Positions 9,554 through 18,090 of a stretch of 20,848 nucleotides of DNA are shown here, piece by piece; position 1 is the stretch's first letter; each line of letters starts with the position of its first letter. The DNA is taken from assembly GCA_022496185.1 (NCBI GenBank), contig WTXG01000466.1, forward strand, positions 1-20,848, written 5' to 3'. The translations under genes were made by a program, and so were the position numbers. The notes under the pieces are model-generated. The model searched no databases. It worked only from the letters and a program-made list of their open reading frames with translations, and was not told the origin of the DNA. The stretch is from Multifurca ochricompacta (lineage: Eukaryota; Basidiomycota; Agaricomycetes; Russulales; Russulaceae).

Positions 9554-11363
9554 TTCATCATCTTATATTACTCCGCTTGGTGCCAAAATAATGAGTGACT
9601 CCCGAAAGGTTGGCGAGATACAACTTGCCTAGACCTGGGCCCTCACCCGTTCTCGGCCCTCGGCCGTTAGGGGAAACAAACAACAAAACAAACAAACTAC
9701 ATCATCGTCATCATCAACATCATTTTACACTACACACTACACGTTACAACGGGGGAGTTGAGGACATGTCCACGTGTCCAACCTCAACCTCGGGCCGTTG
9801 ACGCTCACCCATCACCCAACCCACCCATTCCATCCCATGCCATATCCCCCTTTGCTCACTTCCCCTCTAGCCAGTTGGGAAAAAGAGGAGTGAAGTGATT
9901 AAGATCCAGACCCATCTCTATGTTTTTTTTTTCGACGCCCGTGAATTTAATCCAGATCTTGTCCGTCCGCAAACGTAAATAAAGGAAGAATAATAAATTA
10001 CAACGCGTGCTTGAACTTGGACAAACTCATCGACCGACAACAAGCGAAACTTTTAGTCCGTCACGAAGTTCACCTGGTACACACGCATCGCTTTTGGTTT
10101 TTTTTAAAATTGAAACAGTCGTTCCTTGGCCTTGGCACGGTCACCCATCAAGTCACTCTATGTTCAGCGCCGGTGGAGTGTGTGTTTTGTGTGTGTGCTG
10201 TTGGGTCTAGCCCTCTAACCTCTAGGGTGGTGGTGCAGCTTATCATTATCATATCATATCATATCGTTAATAATCAAATCAAATCATCATAAGCGTGGTG
10301 TATCCACCTCACCTGCAATCCAGCAATCCAGACGACCCATCCATTCATCCAACGTCCAACAACATCCCAAACCACACAACCAAAAAATAAATTGATGAAA
10401 TTCTCATTTTCATTTTCTTTCAAAGTCCCGGTCCAATGGATTGAGATGGGTAACAACAAAAGAAAAGCGCACAATGCGCACACCGATGAAATGCATGTGG
10501 AAGCAGGCATTTTGTTTTGCATTGACACACACCACCACCCGAATCCGAAATAACAGAGGAATGAGACTTTCCCCCCCTTTTTCCCCTCCCTCCCGTTGAA
10601 CGGTAGGTGGAAGGGTGTATATGGACAGACACCCCCGCTACCCTACCCCAAACCCCTTCTCTTCTCCTCTCCCCCTCTTCCTTCCTCTTTATCCAAAAAG
10701 AAAAGAAACGGAGATGAGAAACACTATAAACCTACCACTCTGACTCTTTGAAATCCACTACCAAGTAATACTACCCACCATTTTCTTTCCCCCCCCCATT
10801 CTTTTTTTTATTATAAGCGCGCATACTGTACGCGCGCGCGGTGTAGTCGCTGGACGGACGGATACGCGCCGTGACGCGTGATCCCAAAAAAAAACACCCC
10901 AAAAAACAAAACAAATAACGATTCATGCTATGCGCTGTTCACCCTCTTTCTTCGCCAAGAAGGACATAGCATCATAGCATTGAACTGCTGTTGGTTAGAT
11001 GGGAAGGGGATATAGAAAGGGAATAAAAATATCTTTATCTATGGGTGATAGTCGCACCTAATAATATATCATATTATATAATATATATAGATTCCACACA
11101 TACAATTGCGCGCTCGCAAGGAGATGACGAAATGAAGAAGAAAAGGCCCAAGGTCAGGTAGAACCCTGTAAAGGGGGAACAGGAACAGACAAACAGTGTA
11201 CAAACGACAAACACAAACAGGTGGGGCTCTATGATAAAATCGACAACGACGTCAGCGATCTACAAAAAAACCCCAAAGGATCGAGCGGTCGGGCGGACAG
11301 GGCGAACGCACTGGAATGTCCATTAGGGATTAAATGTGTCAACGTCACTCCTATCTTATATCC
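9554..11363. other. Long gene-poor region between the Ytp1-like and HSF genes
   Basis: I see no gene I can defend. A short plus-strand stretch around 10009-10076 reads LNLDKLIDRQQAKLLVRHEV and ends at a CTG/GTACAC possible donor. It has coding-like character but no partner exons in phase. Other contents are a TATCA microsatellite (about 10240-10265), an alternating CG-rich tract near 10815-10845 (GCGCGC, CGCGCGCGCGG), and an AT-rich near-palindrome at 11060-11092. The right end must hold the terminator of the Ytp1-like gene. Confidence 0.5.
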
Positions 11364-13715
11364 TTAATCCTCCTCGTCCTCCTCGTCGTCCCTATTACGT
11401 GCGCGGGGACTCTCGGAGCGCACGCGAGAGTACCAGCGCCCCGTGACGCAGTGGGCGTCGCCGTGAGTCGATCGCACCAGAAGCGTCCTTCATCGACGCC
11501 GCGTCAGACGCATACGCCCAGACGTGGCGACGCGGACAAAGGACGATGATTGTAAACAAGAACGTGATGCTTTTTTGGTTGTTAGGTGACACGCACACAC
11601 ACAATGTTATGTGAAACAAAACAAAAAAGGAGGAAAGGAAAGGGAAAAGGTCAGAACCGGTTAGGGGGTGCGTGTGTTGGGTGATAGTACTACCTGAACA
11701 GGATAAGGTATAGGTCACATGACCATCCCGCTCATGCACATTGTAATTCTTCGTCTGTCGCAGACATGAATAATAACCCGGCCCCACCAGAGCTGTAACA
11801 AACCATCGCATCAGCACTCGGCTATGAGAAAACAACAACAACAACAACAAACAAAAGAGGTTCGATACAATATATAAAAACAAAAACTCACAATCGTGGC
11901 AAATGCCTGAACGCGCGCCTCTGAACGCAGTCGTGGGATTCCGCACCGACACCAGCACCATCTGCAAGCTGTGGTCTGATCTGTCATCATCCACGCCGTC
12001 CGCGGAAGTGTATGACGGTGCGACAAAGCACACCTCAATGAGACGCGTGAGGCCGGCCAGCATGAGCGTGTAGCCGACACGGCGTGCACCTCGTCGAAAG
12101 CATCAGCGCCTGCGCGTGGTCTGACATAGCATAGCCTGTCAAAATGATCTACAACAAGTTGGGAGTTAGAGCGAAGGATCAGCTGATGGGGCAGAGGGGT
12201 GATTGCTCAAAAAAAAAAAAAACCAGAAAGGGTAATTACATGACTGAGGGATCACCGTGCGCTGTGGGAGATGAGATCGGCGTGTGAGATGCGTCGGTAT
12301 TAAGAGGTTAAAGTGAGGCTCGCCTGAGTATTCCGAGAGAGGTAGACACCGAGAAAACCTCCACACCACCTGAACCATGGGAAGAAGTGATGAACAGAGG
12401 CCAATTTCACACCTCGAGCTACCACTCACACAGTATGCCGAGGATGCTGCATACATTTGGCAGACGTTAGGATGTCAGAAGCAAGCAAGCAAATGTTTCA
12501 GAACGCACGTATGCTGCATGTCCTTAACCGACCACACCTACCACGATGTTCTGTAAACGTGTGACTAACAGCCGGAATGAAAAAAGCAGCAGAACCTAAG
12601 AGAAGAGCGATTATGCTAGCCAACGCAGACCACCGATACCCTGTCATAGAGGACGCGATCGGTTTAGTTGCAACATCTAGTAGGGCGAGAGGTACGCACC
12701 CAAAGCAAGATGACCCATGAATCCACCAGTCGGGACTACGCCCGCTTCACGACCCAGCCCCCCCACGAGGTAGATGGCTAATATGACGCCATACGCGATG
12801 AAGCCGCTACCCTAGACACACCGTACCAAAAAGGTACCAAATGACAAACAAAACGCGTCAGGGGACTTCTCTCATTTCAATTCAATCCCGTCCCCACCCC
12901 CACTTTCCCTCGATCCATCCCCTGGCAAAAGTGAGGCGAGGAGAGGAAGGGCAGGGGGGGAGAGGAGAGATAAGGGAATCGTATATCAAAACAGCACATG
13001 CTCACCATTATATAATGTGCGAGACACTGAGGCAGCGCGCCGTTACGACAGTATCCGCGGAAGGTGATCACGCCAAAGAGAATCTGCGTCCATCCGAGTA
13101 TGGATAAGACTTTCCGACGATCCCGTGTGCGCGCACGGCCCAGGGCCGCAGCGTTCGTTCGTGGATGTGTAGCTTGAGGTACACACCGAGCGCGAGCTGC
13201 GTCGCAAGTGGCACGAGTAGGATATTGGCGAACACGCCATGTACGCTCGGAGGAATAGCCGACCGCCGTGCGCGTGTCCGAGGACATAACCGCCCAGTGT
13301 GAGTACGATCCCTGCGGTCTACATAACACAGGAATTAATTATTTTTTTTTGTTTTTTTAAACAATAAAAAAAAAAAAACGACCGGCACGATTTCAAAAGA
13401 AAAAAAGGTGGGTTAAAGGTGGGTTGGGAAGGGAATGGTAAAGGGAGGACGTTAAGGGGTGGCCGCGCACCTGGAGCGGAACATGCCATCGGCTGCGTGA
13501 GAGACCGAATACCATGCCAATGGGGAAGAGGATGCCCCAGACGACAGCTTGAAGAAATATGTGTAACCAGAGGATCGAGTCTACGGGTGCGTTGGCCTTT
13601 TCTTCGGAAATGTCACCGTCATGTTCATGCGCGCGTACGGCTGTGGCGAGGGTGAGAGTGGCAAAGCGAGAGAAAGGAGGAAAAAGGGAAGCAAGCGGCG
13701 TGAATGCTTGCTCAT
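11364..13715 (-). CDS. Ytp1-like multi-pass membrane protein (DUF2427 plus Ytp1 region)
   Basis: Exons on the minus strand: 13715-13471, 13311-13006, 12811-12700, 12564-12509, 12446-12432, 12369-12324, 12261-12240, 12148-11892, 11792-11694 and a last one ending at TAA 11366-11364. ATG 13715 opens a good signal peptide (MSKHSRRLLPFFLLSLALPL). Next come AHEHD, SILWLHIFLQAVVWG, FPIGMVFGLSRSRWHVPLQ, LTLGGYVLGHAHGG, FGVITFRGYC, GSGFIAYGVILAIYLV, TFTEH, ILTGYAMSDHAQALM and GYTLMLAGLTRLIEVCF. This order matches fungal Ytp1-type proteins: an N-terminal DUF2427 half and a C-terminal Ytp1 half, with cytochrome b561-like His-bearing helices. The tail is acidic (DDEEDEED). Molecular function in the family is unknown. 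At least eight single-base frame breaks and several junction phase clashes occur, so the exon ends near 12509-12700, 12148 and 11565 are approximate. Confidence 0.88.
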
Positions 13716-14169
13716 TGTTCAAATGTCGATGATCGTGGATCGTTCGTTAGCGCAGCTCGACGACGATGGCGACGTTGACAAGGACGGGGACAATAGGGCG
13801 CGACTTCCCGTAAGTCGGTTGTGAGTGGTGGAATGGAAGTCGGCCCGACCGACATCAAGTTGAGGATGGCGCTTACTCTTCCTTCCTTCAACTTGGTTCT
13901 CACCTCCAAAGAAAGATACTTCATTTTACTACAATACGGGGACAGATCTACATCTACGTAAAGTGGGAACGTCGAAAAGTGACCGGATGCCCGCTTAGCC
14001 AACAATCTTCTATGCTCCGGGCACTGATGATGGCTCACGAGTGTGGCAGTGTTTCGCACCCAAGCACCCAATGATACAGGTGCCCCTTCGTACAGCAGTC
14101 ACTGAAATGGAAAGGAAAGATTAGGTTTTCGGTCACCTCGGACATCCGCCAGGACGCTCGAATAGCCCA
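13716..14169. other. Intergenic, upstream of the Ytp1-like gene
   Basis: No gene is supported. The 119-codon minus-strand open frame across this stretch has no recognisable domain, Arg/Pro-rich biased composition and no fitting splice sites. The region should contain the Ytp1-like gene's promoter and the 3' end of the candidate gene at 14170-14361. Confidence 0.45.
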
Positions 14170-14361
14170 TCAATCATTCGAAGCGTTCGCAGCATCCTGA
14201 TCCTGATGATCATCCTCATCGCTTACATCAGGTAGATAGATGTCGAGCAGCAGTGGGTTACAATCTGATTACGGGCGGCTATCCGGGCTGTACACCCGAA
14301 ACTGTTACCGAACGTATTATACTTTCAACTCACCTCCGATTGCTGCAGGCCACCGTACCAT
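14170..14361 (-). CDS. Possible last two exons of an unknown gene with acidic C-terminus
   Basis: A GTGAGT donor (14333-14328) and an ATCAG acceptor (14267-14265) bound a 69-nt intron of the size used elsewhere here. The downstream exon 14264-14170 then reads CNPLLLDIYLPDVSDEDD and ends in an acidic, Asp/Asn-rich tail before TGA at 14170-14172. The upstream exon, in the same phase, starts MVRWPAAIG at an ATG at 14361; a stop lies just upstream in that frame. An alternative frame through both exons is also open for part of the way, so the assignment is uncertain. No family is recognised. The LTR boundary lies only 263 bp upstream, so the 5' part may have been cut off by the retroelement insertion. 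Confidence 0.35.
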
Positions 14362-14623
14362 GTCATGATGAAAGTAGCATCAAGGCAATACACCGTACTC
14401 GACCCTCCTAACCTTGTTTGTGTGGCGCATTGTCATATGCTGTCAGACGAAAGTTTAGGGTTATCTGATCCTCGGTCGGGCCAATGTAAATTATAGATCC
14501 CGCCAAAGCTCCAATATTTGCGGAAGCACGCGCTGGCGGTTAGAAGGGAAGGTGTTACGGTCGGCAGGCCGTATTGTGTGCGAGATTGAAAGTTGTGGTT
14601 TGGGGGCTCTGAAGGAAGGGTTT

Positions 14624-16828
14624 TGTTACACTTAGGGCTGCGCACCGTACCTGTACCTCATGGTATGGACGGGTCCGTAGTACGGTTGCTGTACCTGTGC
14701 TGTACCAAGCTCAAGTCAATGTCAAGACAGATGGTAGATGGGTACAGAAAATGCTGTCCAAACTGTCAAAAAATGGCTGTTGACAGCATTAGATGGCATG
14801 GATGGCATTGACTGAATGAGCTTTAATCTTATCATTTAAGCCACCAAAACTCCCCCACTATAGTAGTATCTTTACCTATTTAGATAGCAGATAAGTGTTA
14901 GCTAAATATGGTAAAGATAAGAGATAAGATAAACTAACTAATACTTACTTCAGTCTATGTGGTCAAAACTGAAGTGAATGCATACAGAGTAGCAACATGT
15001 TATACTGTTCAGAGGAGCATGACAATAAGTAGAATAAATATAGTTATTTAAATGTGACAAGACAGAAAGAATGTGTTGTGTGCAATGTCTCTGAATCAAT
15101 GATCTGACACACTTTAGATTATCTTATCATAATCATAAGATCAGGAGCCCCAACAATCCTGTTGCTACCAGCCCATCTCAACAGCAGTGTTATGTCTGGT
15201 GTGGGACATTCTGCATGATGTGTGCTTCAGTGCATTTCAGTTCAGGGAAAGGACCATCAATAGGCCTTTGGAGAAGTCAGGAAGAGTCAAAGTCTCAGAG
15301 GCTGAAAGCTCTAAGATGATGGTATTGGAAAGGTGTCACACACAGGTCCTTCAGCATGCATTGGTTCGGGTCTGGGTCAAAGTCACAAGGTAATCAAGAT
15401 ATGCAAGTGTCAAGTCAAGTCAAGACATCACAGTGCGTGGCCAGGTGGATCAAGGCAATGAGTCTGAATGTCGTGTGTGAAGTCAGGGTGTTCAGATAGC
15501 AAGGCAAGAGCCTTTGCTGGAGCTACTGGTAAGCCAAACCCTCTCAAGTCACATCTTGGAAGAGGGCTGAAGGGACTTCCTAAGGACCTTTGATTGGTAC
15601 AAGGAGAACAGACTTGGTCTGTCCTTGGATTTATTGTAGTCCTTAAATACAATGTAGCTACTATGAAGTCATAGTCTAGAGTCTTGTACAAATGATATCA
15701 TAGTAGGTCACAATGGTCATGATATCATCTATGAGGTCATACTAAGGTCACAAGGTCTATGACATCAACTATGAGATCATCAATCAGATGACATGGGAGT
15801 TGAATCCCTTGTCCAGACTATGGCCATCAGATAAGTGGATCTGATAAGGTATACAGTGAGAGAAAGGGGCATAGAAGACAAAAAAGAGAGAAAACGCGAA
15901 ATACTAGCAAGAAAGTGTCACAAAGGTGTTGGAAACACCAAGATGACTAGTTCTGAAGTTCAAAGGACTTGTCCAGAAGACAAACACTGATGTATTCAAT
16001 AAGTTGAGTCTGAGGTCTACAATGTAGCTACAGTGGACTTATATATGTAATCAGATGGGCATCTAAAGATAAGAGGTATGGAGTCAAGTGGGTCCAAATA
16101 TCTGGAAGTGGATGGCATAAAGCCTGGCTTCTGATAGGGGATTAAGTAAGTGTCTGGTCTTAGAGACAGGGAGATAAGAGATAAGGAAAAGCATAAACAA
16201 AGATAAATGATAGGTTAACAAGTACAAAGATGGTCATTGTAATGCCTGGTGCAGGCATTCGTCACGACGTGTGAGGGGTCGCATAGCAAAACTACGAAGT
16301 CAAATATGTACTGTCTTTCAAGTACACAGAGGTTGAGTGAGAAGTCAATACCAAGGAGCTAATCCCTTAGTACTGGTGAGCGGAAGAGTGCCAGAAGCAC
16401 TGAGACAATTCAAGAGTTGGGTCTTAGAGATCACCCAGAAGGTAATGCACCAAGTCGATTAAGAAGTCGAGTCTAAGGCATACAGGCTATCTAGACAGGC
16501 CTTATATACGTAATAGAGATTGGAGTCTGAATCAGAGTAACATACTCAATGTATCAACAAAGTCGCAATGTATCTAAATGGGGAACGGGGTCAAGTGGGC
16601 CAGATGAGAATATACATAGACGGATCCGGTATAGTCGCGATTCTGGTGGGAAAATACATAAGAGTCCTTGTGTAAAATATGAGTCAGAGATAAGCACAGC
16701 CTGAGTCAAAGATAAGGAACAAATATGTACAAAAGGGGTCATAACATGGTCAACAAAGGGGTAAACAGAGCCAAACGACATGTCACGTGAAGAAAAGGAA
16801 ATAAGATGATGCAGTGGGGTTTGTAACA
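14624..16828 (-). repeat. 3' long terminal repeat, about 2.2 kb
   Basis: The right boundary is set by the polypurine tract: on the minus strand the tract is followed directly by TGTTACAAACC. The left boundary on the plus strand is TGTTACACTT. The region therefore carries matching TGTTACA...TGTAACA inverted ends, and the standard TG...CA rule holds. No coding ORF of note lies inside. Composition differs sharply from the flanking genes: AT-rich, full of TG/CA dinucleotides, and almost free of CG over its first kilobase. Short direct repeats (GTCAA near 15408-15424; ATGATATCAT/GGTCA units at 15690-15790) occur. At 2205 bp it is long for a fungal LTR. The second LTR copy is outside the window, so identity between the two cannot be checked. 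Confidence 0.8.
16241..16259. other. Perfect hairpin inside the LTR
   Basis: AATGCCTG and CAGGCATT form an 8-bp perfect stem around the 3-nt loop GTG. It lies at the edge of the CpG-depleted zone. It could be a structured element in the LTR transcript or a protein site; no function is known. Confidence 0.5.
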
Positions 16829-16841
16829 TTACCCCCTCTCT
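16829..16841 (-). promoter_or_regulatory. Polypurine tract of the retroelement
   Basis: On the minus strand AGAGAGGGGGTAA immediately precedes the TGTTACA start of the 3' LTR. Such a tract resists RNase H and primes plus-strand DNA synthesis. Its position, 64 nt after the stop of the zinc-knuckle ORF and abutting the LTR, fixes the element's orientation and the LTR edge. Confidence 0.85.
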
Positions 16842-16905
16842 AAGTCCTAGCAGAGCCAGCTAGATTGGCGCACCATCATCATCCTGGACCAAGGAGAGGT
16901 AGTCA

Positions 16906-18090
16906 TCAGCTAGGCATAGTAGTCCGCATCATAATTCTCCTTTTCCTCCTCCTGTGGGCAAACGTGGGTTTGTAGAAAACCATAGGGGCCTTGCCTCCAC
17001 AGCGAAAACAGCCATCGTAGACATGGCAGTTGATCTCTTGGTGCCCAGCGTTATGAGAGAGACATTTGCCGCACCATCCTGATGGGTTCTGGACAGTGGG
17101 GGCCTGTGTGAGTCGTCGGAACAGACATTGACGACTCCAGTGCGAGGTGCTCTGGCAATGTCGACATCGTTTTTGGCCGTAGGGCAACACCAGCTGAGGT
17201 GGTACTTGCTGCTGCAGTGCCAGCAAAGCTTACCATCAGGATTTTCATGAGGCGGGGCATTTCGAAGCAGTGGGGGTTGAGCCGGGGTGCAAGGTCGAGG
17301 CGGCGACGGGGGAGTGGCTGAGCAAAAATATCGGCGTACCGTTTGGATATGATCTGGTATGCCTCTCCTCATTCTAATCTCTCCCTGATGCTCGCTAAGT
17401 GATGTTCTATGTCGAAGACCCCTTGGTTAAGCTTCACCATCTGTTGCTTGTAGTCGCGGCGTTGCATCTCCAAATTGTCCCTGAGAGCCTGGAACTTGCA
17501 CAGTCGCGCAATCTCTGCAGTGAGTCGTGGCATGCATAAATCCCGGAGCACCTCATTGATGGCAAAGGTGCATGGGTCATGGGCTGAGAGGTGCTGCAAA
17601 TGTTCTGGCCCTAGAATGTAGTGGAGTTGGTTGATGGTTTTCTCCTCTAGGTATACTGGGGCCCCGTAGACCAGCCCTCCTTTCTCCAAACATCCAGCTA
17701 CATCCATACCTTTGTTGGTGTAATAGATATACTTGGCCACCTCCGTAGTGCCGTCATTCTTGGATGAAGGGATCATAAGTGGGAAGTAGAACTGTGAATT
17801 TGGGTTGTTTGGGAAGAACGGGAATTCTGGGGCTTCGTCACTGAAGTCCACATCAATCAGGTCGTTGGGATGGGGGTGTTCGGGCAGATTAAAATCTTCG
17901 TTGATGTCGATGATTCTGTCCCCTTTGGCCACTTTGGCGGTCGCATCATAGTCAATAGGAGAAAGTGGGCAAGAAGGAGGATGCACAGGAGTAGATAGGG
18001 GAAATGCATCGATAGCAGCGGAGGCATGGACACTAGATGGGACATGGATGTTTTTCTCGTTAGTTGTGGGGGAGTTGTCCAACAGCTCAT
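16906..18090 (-). CDS. Gag-like zinc-knuckle ORF located 3' of pol in the retroelement
   Basis: This open region of about 395 codons sits between the chromodomain and the polypurine tract. It is read in three segments: from ATG 18090 (overlapping the pol stop as ATGA), then 18082-17369, then 17372-16906, with one more frame step near 17170-17200. The N-terminal part is Pro/Ser-rich. The middle has EVAKYIYYTNKGMDVAGCLE and VYGAPVYLEEKTINQLHYIL, then a charged helical stretch (LRDNLEMQRRDYKQQ) that should form a coiled coil. The C-terminal third carries CCHC knuckles: CWHCSSKYHLSWCC, CRHCQSTSHWSRQC (perfect CX2CX4HX4C) and a longer-spaced CGKC...H...C, then a CFRCG half-site and a basic RRRKRR end. 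Coiled coil plus nucleic-acid-binding knuckles is a capsid/nucleocapsid plan, so gag-like, but the location is wrong for gag. The overlaps may be frameshift artefacts. Confidence 0.8.

Noticed and set aside
10274..10632. Minus-strand ORFs with hydrophobic stretches
   Set aside because: Low-complexity composition, no recognisable domain, no splice partners or upstream context.
11395..12063. A single 222-codon minus-strand gene
   Set aside because: Only parts are real. It runs through two introns and frame steps of the Ytp1-like gene, whose exons 8-10 explain the recognisable segments.
14593..14811. Plus-strand 72-codon ORF at the LTR edge
   Set aside because: It crosses the LTR boundary, has no domain, and is in DNA explained by the repeat.
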